Of a stretch of DNA of 64,000 bases, positions 27,188-35,953 are shown piece after piece. A program made the position numbers and the translations under genes. The stretch is from Bradyrhizobium diazoefficiens (GTDB taxonomy: Bacteria > Pseudomonadota > Alphaproteobacteria > Rhizobiales > Xanthobacteraceae). Every line of letters begins with the position of its first letter. Within the stretch, counting starts at the first letter, position 1. The stretch is from assembly GCF_016616425.1 (NCBI RefSeq), contig NZ_CP067101.1, positions 3,410,001 through 3,474,000 on the forward strand, read 5' to 3'. The notes beneath the pieces are model-generated. The model did not search any database. It was not told where the DNA came from and saw nothing but the letters and a program-made list of their open reading frames with translations.

Positions 27188-27868
27188 CTACGCATTGCCG
27201 GTCAGGAAGAGAACAGCCTGAATCACATGACCGGTCAACGTTCGCAGTATTGCTGAAATAACATCAAGATTTAGACCGAACCGGGACCCGGCAAGGGGCA
27301 GCAGGATCAGCAGCGCGATCAGGATCAGCATCCCGAACGGCTCGAGCCGGGCCAGCGGCAAGGCGAGGGGGCGGGGCAATAGCCCGACCGCGACGCGCCC
27401 GCCATCGAGCGGCGGGATCGGCATCATGTTGAACACCGCCAATACCGCGTTGATGAGGATCGCGTTCTTGAGGTTGTCGGCGATCCATTGCGCCGAACCG
27501 GCGGGGACGAAGGGAAGGGCGTGAACCGCGAGGGCCGCGGCCAGCGCCAGCACGATGTTGGTCGCGGGCCCGGCGAGCGCCACCCAGACCATGTCGAGCT
27601 TCGGGTTGTTCAGCTTGCGGAAGTTCACCGGCACCGGCTTGGCATAGCCGAACAGGAACGGCGAATGCGCGAACAGCAGCATCGCCGGCAGGATCACGGT
27701 GCCGAACGGGTCGATATGCCGGAGCGGATTGAAGCTGACGCGGCCGAGCTGCGAGGCCGTGTCGTCGCCGAGCCGGCGCGCGACGAAGCCGTGCGCGGCC
27801 TCGTGGAAGGTGATGGCGAGCAGGAGGGGGAGCACCCACACGGAGAGGTCATAAAGGGAAATGTTCAC
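27188..27868 (-). CDS. Site-2 protease family (M50) membrane metalloprotease
   Basis: The 226-residue integral membrane protein carries H22-E23-A-A-H26 (ITFHEAAHGFVARRLGD) and the second metal motif N147-x-x-P150...D155 (FNMMPIPPLDGGR). It has the compact six-helix form of M50B-type proteases without a PDZ domain. It would cut a membrane-embedded substrate within the bilayer; the substrate is unknown. The start is a GTG at 27868, which puts the first helix at the N-terminus; longer versions add an Arg-rich tail without sense. It stands alone; the GFA gene lies 155 bases upstream on the same strand. Confidence 0.85.
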   Translation of the reverse strand: MNISLYDLSVWVLPLLLAITFHEAAHGFVARRLGDDTASQLGRVSFNPLRHIDPFGTVILPAMLLFAHSPFLFGYAKPVPVNFRKLNNPKLDMVWVALAGPATNIVLALAAALAVHALPFVPAGSAQWIADNLKNAILINAVLAVFNMMPIPPLDGGRVAVGLLPRPLALPLARLEPFGMLILIALLILLPLAGSRFGLNLDVISAILRTLTGHVIQAVLFLTGNA

Positions 27869-28022
27869 GGCTCGTCTGTCCCGGTTTGCCTGCGGCCTTG
27901 CAGCCGACCCAGCCAAACCGGTGGTGCAGCAGCGCTTCAGCCCAACATAAGGTGGCCGGTTTCGAAATGCCACGCTGCAGATGATCGGCTCCGGCCCGAG
28001 GCCGCCACGCCGTCTAGCACAT

Positions 28023-28415
28023 TCATACGGGAATCGTCCCGGGATATTGCGTCAGCCCATCGTCGAGCTTCACCCAGGCGGGCTTTTCCGAAACCCAGAT
28101 GTGCTCGGTCGGCGCAAAGGCGTTGCGATCGTCGAAAACGGAAAGTGCCACGCCCGCGAGCGTGCCGTTGCGCCGCCAGGCAAACAGGCGCGTGCCGCAG
28201 CGCTTGCAGAACACGCGGTCGATGTTCTCCGAGGAGGCATAGCGCTCGGTGTCGCCTTCGACCGTCAGCGCGCGCTGGTCGAACTGGGCGCGCGCAAAGA
28301 AGGGCGAGCCCATCGCCTTCTGGCAGAGGCGGCAATGGCAGATGCGGACGTTGAGCGGCTCGCCCTCCGCCTTGAACCGCACCGCGCCGCACAGGCATCC
28401 GCCTTCCCGTATCAT
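28023..28415 (-). CDS. GFA-family zinc protein (CENP-V/glutathione-dependent formaldehyde-activating type)
   Basis: The 130-residue protein has the full GFA cysteine set: C7 and C9 (GGCLCGAVRF), C26, C28 and C31 (ICHCRLCQKA), and C70 and C73 (FCKRCGTRLF). These bind two zinc ions. Despite the name, most family members have no proven enzyme activity, and formaldehyde activation is doubtful for them. The ATG at 28415 starts seven bases after the upstream SDR stop, so it is translated from the same mRNA. No link to the sugar genes further up is evident beyond this operon position. Confidence 0.85.
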   Translation of the reverse strand: MIREGGCLCGAVRFKAEGEPLNVRICHCRLCQKAMGSPFFARAQFDQRALTVEGDTERYASSENIDRVFCKRCGTRLFAWRRNGTLAGVALSVFDDRNAFAPTEHIWVSEKPAWVKLDDGLTQYPGTIPV

Positions 28416-28422
28416 GGTGTCC

Positions 28423-29169
28423 TCAATAGGTTGCCCGTCCGCCCGAGATGTCGAACACCGCGCCGGTCGAGAACGCGCAGTCCTCGGACGCGAGCCAGGC
28501 CACCATCGCGGCAAGCTCTTCTACCAGCACGAAGCGGCCCTTGGGGATCTTCGACAGCATGAAATCGATGTGCTGCTGCGTCATCTGGTCGAAGATCGCG
28601 GTCTTCGCGGCCGCCGGCGTCACCGCATTGACGAGGATGTCGTGGGCGGCGAGCTCCTTGCCGAGCGACTTCGTCAGCGCGATCAGACCGGCCTTGGAGG
28701 CCGAGTAGTGCGAGGCGTTCGGATTGCCTTCCTTGCCGGCGATGGAGGCGATATTCACGATGCGCCCGTATTTCTGCTCGAGCATCGCGGGCACGATCGC
28801 CTTGCAGCAGATGAAGGGACCGTCGAGATTGACGCGCAGGACTTTCCGCCATTCCTCCAGATCGGTCTCCCAGACCGGCTTGTTGACGCCGGCGATGCCG
28901 GCATTGTTGACGAGGATGTCGATCTTGCCGAAAGCAGCCAGCGTGGCGTCGCGGGCCTGCTCGACGGCCTTGGTGTCGGTGACGTCCACCTTGAAGACGC
29001 GGACGCTGTCGCCGATCTCCCTCGCGGTCTTCTCGGCCAGCGCGGCATCGAAATCCCAGATCGCGACCTTGGCGCCCGAGGCAACAAAGCGCTCGGTGAT
29101 CGCGCGGCCAAAGCCCTGGGCGCCGCCGGTGACGATGGCGGCGCGGCCGTCGAGATCGATCTTGTTCAT
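28423..29169 (-). CDS. Short-chain dehydrogenase/reductase (3-oxoacyl reductase-like)
   Basis: The 248-residue SDR has the classical elements: TGGAQGFG at 14-21 for NAD(P), NNAG at 88-91, a catalytic serine near S142 (NIASIAG) and Y155-x-x-x-K159 (HYSASKAGL). It reduces a ketone or oxidises a secondary alcohol; D37/D40-type acidic residues after beta-2 (AIWDFDAA) suggest NAD preference. Substrate unknown. Position between the sugar-related SDR and GFA genes suggests a second alcohol oxidation step in the same catabolic locus. The ATG at 29169 avoids an N-terminal extension that overlaps the upstream repeat. Confidence 0.88.
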   Translation of the reverse strand: MNKIDLDGRAAIVTGGAQGFGRAITERFVASGAKVAIWDFDAALAEKTAREIGDSVRVFKVDVTDTKAVEQARDATLAAFGKIDILVNNAGIAGVNKPVWETDLEEWRKVLRVNLDGPFICCKAIVPAMLEQKYGRIVNIASIAGKEGNPNASHYSASKAGLIALTKSLGKELAAHDILVNAVTPAAAKTAIFDQMTQQHIDFMLSKIPKGRFVLVEELAAMVAWLASEDCAFSTGAVFDISGGRATY

Positions 29170-29190
29170 CGGGAAATCCCCTTCTCTATC

Positions 29191-29289
29191 CCTCATGGTG
29201 AGGAGCGCGCACCTGGCGCGCGTCTCGAACCATAGAGCCCGTGACCCATCCCTCGAGACGGCGCTGTCGCGCCTCCTCGGGATGAGGAG
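29191..29289. repeat. Palindromic repeat, CCTCATGGTGAGG family
   Basis: CCTCATGGTGAGGAGCGCGC at the left is mirrored by GCGCCTCCTCGGGATGAGG at the right, with CGTCTCGAACCAT and CCTCGAGACG as inner arms. A related but shorter element is at 60397-60441. It separates the two SDR genes. Confidence 0.6.
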
Positions 29290-29292
29290 TGA

Positions 29293-30024
29293 TCAGAGCA
29301 TGTAGCCGCCGTCGACGACGAGGTCGACGCCGGTGGTAAAGGCGCTCTCGTCACTGCCGAGATAGACGGCCATCGCTGCGATCTCGTCGGCGGTGCCGAG
29401 TCGGCCCATCTTCTGACGGGAGATGAACATCTCCTTGCCTTGCGGGCCTTGCGCGGCGGCGCGATCGAGCATCGAGGGCGTCTCGACGGTGCCGGGGCAG
29501 ATGCTATTGCAGCGGATGCCCTTGGTGATGAAGTCGAGCGCGACCGCGCGGGTCAGCAGCGACACCGCCGCTTTCGACGCGCTGTAGACGTAGCGGTTGG
29601 CCGGCGGCCGCAGCGCCGCGCAGGACGAGATGTTGACGATGCTGCCGCCGCCGGCGGCCAGCATTTCGGGCAGGAACGCCCTGATGGTGCGATGCATCGA
29701 TTTGACGTTGAGGTCGAACGAGAAATCAAAATCCTCTTCCGAACATTCCAGGATGGTGCCGTGGTGGACGAAGCCCGCCGCATTCAGCAGGATGTCGATC
29801 TTGCCGACACGCTTGGCGAAGGCATTGACGTCGGCGGTGCTGCGGACGTCGAGTTTCGCGACTTCGGCGATGCCTTCCTTGGTCAGGCTCGCGATGCCGC
29901 TCTCGTTGATGTCGGTGGCGATGACGGTTGCGCCTTCACGCGCGAATGCGGTGGCGCAGGCGCGCCCGATGCCAGCGGCCGCAGCCGTGACGACGGCGCG
30001 TTTACCCTTGAGGCGGTCTGTCAT
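29293..30024 (-). CDS. SDR dehydrogenase of the DHRS6/UcpA-like group, sugar locus
   Basis: The 243-residue SDR carries TAAAAGIG at 13-20, NAAG at 81-84, NISS near 131-134 and Y147-x-x-x-K151 (YVYSASKAAV), with D38 after beta-2 (IATDIN) suggesting NAD. The C-terminal SICPGTVETPSM and GVDLVVDGGYML elements match the DHRS6/UcpA group, which includes 2-keto-3-deoxy-sugar-acid and 3-hydroxybutyrate dehydrogenases. Its place directly after the IlvD/Edd dehydratase gene suggests oxidation of a sugar or a deoxy-keto acid (inference). The ATG at 30024 is preceded by AGGAG. A REP element lies between this gene and the dehydratase gene. Confidence 0.87.
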   Translation of the reverse strand: MTDRLKGKRAVVTAAAAGIGRACATAFAREGATVIATDINESGIASLTKEGIAEVAKLDVRSTADVNAFAKRVGKIDILLNAAGFVHHGTILECSEEDFDFSFDLNVKSMHRTIRAFLPEMLAAGGGSIVNISSCAALRPPANRYVYSASKAAVSLLTRAVALDFITKGIRCNSICPGTVETPSMLDRAAAQGPQGKEMFISRQKMGRLGTADEIAAMAVYLGSDESAFTTGVDLVVDGGYML

Positions 30025-30043
30025 TTTTTCTCCTTGTGAGTTC

Positions 30044-30170
30044 GTCATTCCGGGGCGCGTCTCTTGGCGCGAGCTATGATGCGCAATTGCGCATCTGAGA
30101 ATCCATTGTGCGACGGGTTCTGTGGCCTGGTGGATTCCGGGCTCGCGACTTCGTCGCGCCCCGGAATGAC
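30044..30170. repeat. REP-like palindromic element, copy B of the GTCATTCCGGGG family
   Basis: GTCATTCCGGGGCGCG at the left and CGCGCCCCGGAATGAC at the right enclose a diverged core containing GGATTCCGGGCTCGCGA. It falls in the dehydratase-SDR gap, after the dehydratase stop. Confidence 0.8.
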
Positions 30171-30174
30171 CGTG

Positions 30175-32004
30175 TCAGTGATTATCCCGCGCCACACCAA
30201 ACGTCCCCGCGACGTTCTGGTAGCGCGTGGCGAGCTCCATGCAGGCGCCGGTCGAGTGCTGGCCGACGGTGTTGCGATAGATCTCCTGCCACGGCGTCTG
30301 GTTCGGCGGATGCTTGAAGCCGCCATCGGCCTTCAGCTCGGCGTGGCGCTTCTTCAACTCCTCGTCCGAGATCAGGATGTTGGCGCTGCCCTTGTTGAGG
30401 TCGATGCGCACCTTGTCGCCGGTCCTGAGGACCGCAAGCCCGCCATTGGCGGCAGCTTCCGGCGAGGCGTTCAGGATCGAGGGCGATCCGGACGTGCCGG
30501 ACTGGCGGCCGTCGCCGATGCAGGGCAGGGACAGGATGCCGCGTTTGATCAGCGCCGCCGGCGGCTGCATGTTCACGACCTCGGCGCCGCCGGGATAGCC
30601 GATCGGGCCGGTGCCGCGGATGAACAGCACGCAGCGCTCATCGATGTCGAGCGAGGCATCGTCGATCCGCGCGTGATAGTCCTCCGGACCCTCGAACACG
30701 ATGGCGCGGCCCTCGAATGCGCCAGGGTCTTTCGGGTTGCTGAGATAGCGGTCGCGGAACTCCTTCGAGATCACGCTGGTCTTCATGATCGCGGAGTCGA
30801 ACAGATTGCCCTTCAGCACCAGGAAGCCGGCATCCTTCACCAGCGGCTTCTCGTAAGTCCGGATCACGTCGTTGTCGGGCTTTGGCGCATTGACGCAGTT
30901 CTCGCCGATGCCGCGGCCGTTGACGGTGACGGCGTCTTCATGAATGCGCTTGTGCTTCATCAGTTCGCGCACCACGGCCGGCACGCCGCCGGCACGGTGG
31001 AATTCCTCGCCGAGATAGAAGCCGGCCGGCTGCATGTTGACCAGCAGCGGGACGTCGTGGCCGAATTTCTGCCAGTCCTCGATCGTGAGCTCGACGCCGA
31101 TATGACGGGCCAGCGCGTTGATGTGGATCGGCGCGTTGGTCGAGCCGCCGATCGCGGAATTGATCACGATGCAGTTCTCGAACGCCTTGCGCGTCAGGAT
31201 GTCCGAGGGCTTGAGGTCTTCCCAGACCATCTCGACGGCGCGCTTGCCCGTCTCGTAGGCGATCTGGCCGCGCTCGCGATAGGGCGCCGGGATCGCCGCA
31301 CAGCCGGGCAGCGAAAAGCCGAGCGCTTCGGCCAGCCCGTTCATGGTCGAGGCGGTGCCCATGGTGTTGCAATGGCCGACGGACGGCGCCGAGGAGGCCA
31401 CGATCTCCATGAACTCTTCATAGTCGATCTCGCCGGCGGCAAGGCGCTCGCGCGATTTCCAGACGATGGTGCCGGAGCCGGTGCGCTCGCCGGCGTACCA
31501 GCCGTTGAGCATCGGGCCGCCCGACAGCACGATCGCGGGCAGGTTCACGGTCGCCGCCGCCATCATGCAGGCTGGCGTGGTCTTGTCGCAGCCGGTCGTG
31601 AGCACGACGCCGTCGAGCGGATAGCCGTAGAGGATCTCGACGAGGCCGAGATAGGCGAGGTTGCGGTCGAGCGCCGCGGTCGGGCGCTTGCCGGTCTCCT
31701 GAATCGGATGGGTCGGGAATTCCATCGCGATGCCGCCGGCCTCGCGGATGCCTTCGCGGACGCGATGGGCAAGCTCGATATGGTGGCGGTTGCAGGGGGA
31801 AAGGTCGTTGCCGGTCTGGGCGATGCCGATGATCGGCTTGCCGGATTGCAACTCGGCGCGGGTGAGGCCGTAATTGAGGTAGCGCTCCATGTAGAGCGCA
31901 GTCATGCCCGGGTTGTGCGGATTGTTGAACCATTCCTGCGAGCGAAGGTGGCGTCGAGAGCCGTTGCCGGCGGGCGCGTGCCCATTGGTTGGTTTTTTTG
32001 TCAT
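30175..32004 (-). CDS. IlvD/Edd-family dehydratase of sugar acids
   Basis: The 609-residue cytosolic iron-sulfur dehydratase removes water from an aldonate to give a 2-keto-3-deoxy acid. The cluster cysteines lie in [22 protein letters not shown] and the LPGC region; GGSTNAPIH and the C-terminal [21 protein letters not shown], with its catalytic serine, are typical. It is closer to L-arabonate/D-xylonate-type dehydratases than to the IlvD of valine synthesis, judged by the [13 protein letters not shown] and EWFNNPHNP opening. Substrate is inferred from the neighbouring sugar importer, KDG kinase and KDPG aldolase. The ATG at 32004 follows GGAG. A LacI-type operator lies 138 bases upstream. 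Confidence 0.88.
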   Translation of the reverse strand: MTKKPTNGHAPAGNGSRRHLRSQEWFNNPHNPGMTALYMERYLNYGLTRAELQSGKPIIGIAQTGNDLSPCNRHHIELAHRVREGIREAGGIAMEFPTHPIQETGKRPTAALDRNLAYLGLVEILYGYPLDGVVLTTGCDKTTPACMMAAATVNLPAIVLSGGPMLNGWYAGERTGSGTIVWKSRERLAAGEIDYEEFMEIVASSAPSVGHCNTMGTASTMNGLAEALGFSLPGCAAIPAPYRERGQIAYETGKRAVEMVWEDLKPSDILTRKAFENCIVINSAIGGSTNAPIHINALARHIGVELTIEDWQKFGHDVPLLVNMQPAGFYLGEEFHRAGGVPAVVRELMKHKRIHEDAVTVNGRGIGENCVNAPKPDNDVIRTYEKPLVKDAGFLVLKGNLFDSAIMKTSVISKEFRDRYLSNPKDPGAFEGRAIVFEGPEDYHARIDDASLDIDERCVLFIRGTGPIGYPGGAEVVNMQPPAALIKRGILSLPCIGDGRQSGTSGSPSILNASPEAAANGGLAVLRTGDKVRIDLNKGSANILISDEELKKRHAELKADGGFKHPPNQTPWQEIYRNTVGQHSTGACMELATRYQNVAGTFGVARDNH

Positions 32005-32126
32005 TGGTTTCTCCTGCAATGCAAACGCACCGGCGTCCGTCCTAGGGCGTCGGCTTGTGCGATGCCCAACGGCGCGCATGATGGATTGCTGGCCCGCTGG
32101 CGGGTCGTTTCCTCACAAATCCGATA

Positions 32127-33227
32127 CTAGTCATGGCCACTTGGTAACGCTACCATTTTGTTCGCCGCACCAGCGCCCAATAAGACTGGCTTGCTATCCG
32201 AATGGCGCGACGACGAGCTTTGCCGCTCGATCACCTTGAAGCCGAGATCGAGCACCGGCTGCTCCGGTCGCTGTCCGTCAATCGCCTCGATCAACATGGT
32301 GGCAGCCGTTTTGCCCATCTCGTAGCGGTTGGTGCGCACGCTGGTGAGGGTGGGAACGGCGGAGGCCATGAATTCGAGATCGTTGAAGCCGACGATCGCG
32401 ATCTGGTCGGGGACCGCTATCTCGCGGCGCCGGCATTCGAACAGGACGCCGAGCGCGAGGTCGTCATTGGCGCAGAACACTGCATCGAGACCGGGCTCCC
32501 TTGCCAGGAGATCGGTGAACAGGGCGCCGCCGAGCGTCACGGATGTCGGTGTCGCCGTCGTGACGACGAGGCGCTGCTCGAACAGGCCGGCATCCTTCAT
32601 GGCCGAGACGTATCCGTCCAGCCGCCGCTGCACCCGCGGATCCATGCGCGCCCCGACGAAGCCGGTCTTGCGATGCCCCTGCTCGAACAGGTGTGCAACC
32701 GCGGCGCGGGCCGCATCATAGTGCGAAAAGCCGATCATCATGTCGACGGGATCCGGACCGATCTCCATGATCTGCACGATCGGGCAGTCGGCGGCCTCCA
32801 GCATCGCGCGCGATTCCGCGGTCTGGTCGATGCCGGTGACGATCAGCCCGGCCGGCTTCTGCGCGAGAAACAGGCGCAGCAGCTTCTCCTCCTGGAGAAT
32901 GCTGTAGCGCGTGTTCGACAACTGGATCGAGTAGCGGCTGCTTTCGGACGCGTCATAGATGCCGCGCAGCACGTCCGAGAACACGTTGTTGGTGAGAGAG
33001 GGGATCAGGACACCGATGACCTCGGTGCGTTGCGAGGCCAGCGCGCGTGCCGCCAGGTTCGGCACATAGCCGAGCTCCCTGGCTGCGCTTTCGACCCGCG
33101 TCCGCTTGGCGATCGACAGGGCCTCCGGATTACGGAAGAAACGGGACGCCGTAATCGGGCTGACGCCGGCAAGCTCGGCGACTTCCGCCAACCGGATTTT
33201 GCCTGACTTGGTGCGCTTTCGACCCAT
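32127..33227 (-). CDS. LacI-family transcriptional regulator of the sugar locus
   Basis: The 366-residue repressor has an N-terminal helix-turn-helix at about 11-35 (IRLAEVAELAGVSPITASRF), the hinge helix (PNLAARALASQRTEVIGVLIP) and a periplasmic-binding-fold effector domain resembling GntR-type LacI members. It lies between the minus-strand dehydratase/SDR arm and the plus-strand importer/kinase/aldolase arm. Operator-like palindromes stand on each side, at 32142-32155 and 33270-33283, so it probably controls both arms in response to a sugar acid or its keto-deoxy product. The first operator lies within its own codons for MVALP near the C-terminus. Confidence 0.9.
   Translation of the reverse strand: MGRKRTKSGKIRLAEVAELAGVSPITASRFFRNPEALSIAKRTRVESAARELGYVPNLAARALASQRTEVIGVLIPSLTNNVFSDVLRGIYDASESSRYSIQLSNTRYSILQEEKLLRLFLAQKPAGLIVTGIDQTAESRAMLEAADCPIVQIMEIGPDPVDMMIGFSHYDAARAAVAHLFEQGHRKTGFVGARMDPRVQRRLDGYVSAMKDAGLFEQRLVVTTATPTSVTLGGALFTDLLAREPGLDAVFCANDDLALGVLFECRRREIAVPDQIAIVGFNDLEFMASAVPTLTSVRTNRYEMGKTAATMLIEAIDGQRPEQPVLDLGFKVIERQSSSSRHSDSKPVLLGAGAANKMVALPSGHD
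32142..32155. promoter_or_regulatory. LacI-type operator 1, inside the 3' end of the lacI gene
   Basis: TGGTAACGCTACCA is a near-perfect 14-bp palindrome with a CG centre (13 of 14 positions fit TGGTAGCGCTACCA). It overlaps the last codons of the repressor and is positioned to control the dehydratase operon, whose ATG is 138 bases away. Confidence 0.6.
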
Positions 33228-33269
33228 TTGTTGGTCTTAACACAGTCGGCCCGGCAAACAAAGGAACGT

Positions 33270-33283
33270 TGACAGCGCTACCA
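33270..33283. promoter_or_regulatory. LacI-type operator 2, between lacI and the ABC importer
   Basis: TGACAGCGCTACCA shares the AGCGCT core and the right half TACCA with operator 1 and differs from the full palindrome at two left-arm bases. It lies 43 bases upstream of the repressor start and about 150 bases before the importer genes, a good place for control of both. Confidence 0.55.
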
Positions 33284-33429
33284 GCAACGACTAACCAAAG
33301 ACAAATTGCCAAAACCGCACAAACTGCCGACAATGTTGCCCGCTAAGATCGGGCTTCGTTCGGCGAAGTCTGAAAAAGCAAGACGGTCGCGGCGCTAGAG
33401 GCGCCGTGGACTTTCGAGGAGGGAGCTAG

Positions 33430-34497
33430 ATGTCGTCTGTGCAAATCCGCGACGTGCGGAAATCGTTCGGCACTTTTGAAGTCCTGCACGGCGTCTCGAT
33501 TCCAATCGAAGACGGCCAGTTCGTCGTCCTGGTCGGCCCCTCCGGCTGCGGCAAGTCGACGCTTCTGCGCATGCTCGCCGGTCTCGAGAACATCACCTCC
33601 GGCACGATCTCGATCGGCGACCGCGTCGTCAACAATGTCCAGCCCAAGGAGCGGGACATTGCGATGGTGTTCCAGAACTACGCGCTCTATCCGCACATGA
33701 CGGTCGCCGACAACATGGGCTTCTCGCTGAAGCTGCGGAGTGCGGGCGCCGACGAGATCAACAAGCGCGTCAAGCGCGCCGCCGAGATCCTCGCGCTGTC
33801 GCCGCTGCTCGATCGCTTTCCGCGCCAGCTCTCCGGCGGCCAGCGCCAGCGCGTCGCGATGGGCCGTGCCATCGTGCGCGATCCGCAGGTCTTCCTGTTC
33901 GACGAGCCCTTGTCGAATCTCGACGCCAAGCTGCGCGTCGCCATGCGCACCGAGATCAAGGAGCTGCACCAGCGGTTGAAGACGACGACCGTCTACGTCA
34001 CTCACGACCAGATCGAAGCCATGACCATGGCCGACAAGATCGTCGTCATGCATGACGGCATCGTCGAGCAGATGGGCACGCCGCTCGAGCTCTACGACAA
34101 GCCCGAAAATCAGTTCGTCGCCGGCTTCATCGGCTCGCCCGCGATGAATTTCCTGAAGGGGCACGTGCGCGCCAACGGCGTTGCGAGCTTCGAGGGGCCG
34201 AACGGCGTCAAGCTGCCGCTCAAGACCGCGCCCACGGCGTCCGACGGCCGTCCCGCAGTCTACGGCGTGCGGCCCGAGCATTTCACCATCGCCGACGACG
34301 GCGCCGAAGCCGAGATCATCGTCGTCGAGCCGACCGGCTCGGAGACGCAGGTGTTCGCCAAGGTCGGCGGCGAGCAGGTCGTCGCGGTCTTCCGCGAGCG
34401 TCACCAGTTCAACCCGGGCGACAAGATCCGGTTGAAGCCCGACCCGTCACTGGTTCATTTGTTCGACGAGACGACGGGGAAAAGACTGAACGCATAG
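33430..34497 (+). CDS. Sugar ABC importer ATP-binding protein, UgpC/MsmK family
   Basis: The 355-residue ATPase has Walker A at 36-44 (GPSGCGKST), Q82 in the Q-loop (FQNYALYPH), LSGGQ at 134-138, and Walker B VFLFDEP at 154-160. A C-terminal regulatory OB-like domain (about 240-355, with VRPEHFTI and PTGSETQVFAKVGGEQ) is typical of CUT1 sugar importers. It powers the two permeases encoded downstream. The ATG is preceded by GAGGAGGGA. It is the first gene of the plus-strand arm and lies downstream of LacI operator 2. Confidence 0.94.
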   Translation: MSSVQIRDVRKSFGTFEVLHGVSIPIEDGQFVVLVGPSGCGKSTLLRMLAGLENITSGTISIGDRVVNNVQPKERDIAMVFQNYALYPHMTVADNMGFSLKLRSAGADEINKRVKRAAEILALSPLLDRFPRQLSGGQRQRVAMGRAIVRDPQVFLFDEPLSNLDAKLRVAMRTEIKELHQRLKTTTVYVTHDQIEAMTMADKIVVMHDGIVEQMGTPLELYDKPENQFVAGFIGSPAMNFLKGHVRANGVASFEGPNGVKLPLKTAPTASDGRPAVYGVRPEHFTIADDGAEAEIIVVEPTGSETQVFAKVGGEQVVAVFRERHQFNPGDKIRLKPDPSLVHLFDETTGKRLNA

Positions 34498-34557
34498 AGA
34501 CTGAGTGCATATGAGCTAAACGCACAAAGCGAAGCAAAAATATCACGGGAGGACGAC

Positions 34558-35877
34558 ATGCAAGACTTTACCCGCCGGGCTCTGCTGCAGGGTGGAACGG
34601 CTCTGACCGCAGCTGGCGTATTGACCGGGCCCGCGCTGCTCGAATTTGCCAAGGCCTGGGCGCAAACCGCACAGTGGAAGCCGGAAGCCGGCGCCAAGAT
34701 CACCTTGATGCGCTGGAAGCGCTTCGTGCCGGAAGAGGACGAGGCGTTCAACGCGATCGTGGCCGCGTTCAAGTCGGCCACGGGGACGGACATGAACGTG
34801 TTCAGCGAGTCGTTCGAGGACGTGCAGCCGAAAGCCTCGGTAGCGGCCAATACCGGGTCGGGTCTGGACATGGTGTGGGGCCTGCACACGCTGCCGCAAC
34901 TGTTCCCGACCAAGGTCGTGAAGATGAACGACGTCGCCGATTACCTCGGCAAGAAATACGGCGGCTGGACCGACGCGGCGGCGAAGACCTGCATGAAGGA
35001 CGGCAACTGGCTCGGCATTCCCGTCGCCACCGTCGGCGGCTACATGACTTACCGGAAGTCTGCGGTCGAGAAAGCCGGCTTCAAGGAGTTTCCAAAGGAC
35101 TTCCCGGGCTTTCTCGAGATGTGCAAGGCGCTCAAGAAGAACAATACCCCGGCCGGGTTTGCGCTCGGGCATGCCACCGGCGATGCCAACGCCTGGGTGC
35201 ACTGGGTTTTGTGGGGGCACAATGCCTGGACCGTCGACAAGGACGACAAGGTGATCATCAATTCGCCGGAGACGGCGAAGGCATTGGACTACTGCAAGGC
35301 GCTGGCGGACACCTTCATTCCCGGCACGGCGTCGTGGAACGACGGCTCCAACAACAAGGCGTTTCTGGCCGGCGATCTCTATTGCACGGCCAACGGCATC
35401 TCGATCTATGTCGCCGCGAAGAACGATCCGAAAATGAAAGATCTCGCGGAGGATACCTATCACGCGCTCTGGCCGATCGGCCCGATCGGCAAGCCGACCG
35501 AAATGCAGCTCGCGGTGCCGATCCTGGCCTTCAATTTCACCAAGTATCCGAATGCTTGCAAGGCCTTCATCGACTTCATGCTGGAGAAGGCCCAGTACGA
35601 GAAGTGGCTCGAGGGAGCAAAGGGGTATCTGACCCAAACGCTCAACGCCTACGACTCCGCACCGGTATGGACGGAGGACCCGAAACGGGCGGTATTTGCG
35701 CAGGCCTCCAAGCGTGCGCTGCCGGCCTCCGGCATCGGCACGGTAGGCGAGAAGGCGGCTACCGCCATCGCCGACTTCATCGTGGTCGACATGTTCGCCA
35801 ACTACTGCACCGGCGCCAAGGATGCCAAGGGTGCGATGGCCGAAGCCGAGCGACAGTTGAAGCGCATCTATCGCTGA
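34558..35877 (+). CDS. Sugar ABC importer periplasmic binding protein, Tat-type signal
   Basis: The 439-residue binding protein starts MQDFTRRALLQGG, a twin-arginine motif followed by a hydrophobic stretch (TALTAAGVLTGPALLEF) and likely cleavage near AWA|QT. Export is therefore probably by the Tat route. The mature part has the family 1 extracellular solute-binding layout (KITLMRWKRFVPEEDEAFN, LDMVWGLHTLPQLFP, GFALGHATGDANAWVHWVLW). Tat export of a sugar-binding protein is less usual than Sec export and may reflect cytosolic folding. The ligand should be a sugar or sugar acid fed into the downstream kinase and aldolase. Confidence 0.9.
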   Translation: MQDFTRRALLQGGTALTAAGVLTGPALLEFAKAWAQTAQWKPEAGAKITLMRWKRFVPEEDEAFNAIVAAFKSATGTDMNVFSESFEDVQPKASVAANTGSGLDMVWGLHTLPQLFPTKVVKMNDVADYLGKKYGGWTDAAAKTCMKDGNWLGIPVATVGGYMTYRKSAVEKAGFKEFPKDFPGFLEMCKALKKNNTPAGFALGHATGDANAWVHWVLWGHNAWTVDKDDKVIINSPETAKALDYCKALADTFIPGTASWNDGSNNKAFLAGDLYCTANGISIYVAAKNDPKMKDLAEDTYHALWPIGPIGKPTEMQLAVPILAFNFTKYPNACKAFIDFMLEKAQYEKWLEGAKGYLTQTLNAYDSAPVWTEDPKRAVFAQASKRALPASGIGTVGEKAATAIADFIVVDMFANYCTGAKDAKGAMAEAERQLKRIYR

Positions 35878-35953
35878 CGATGACGAAGCGGGCGGCGGGT
35901 CACCGTCGCCCGCTCTCATGGGGCTGAACGGGACACCGCCGAGGAAACGGTCC

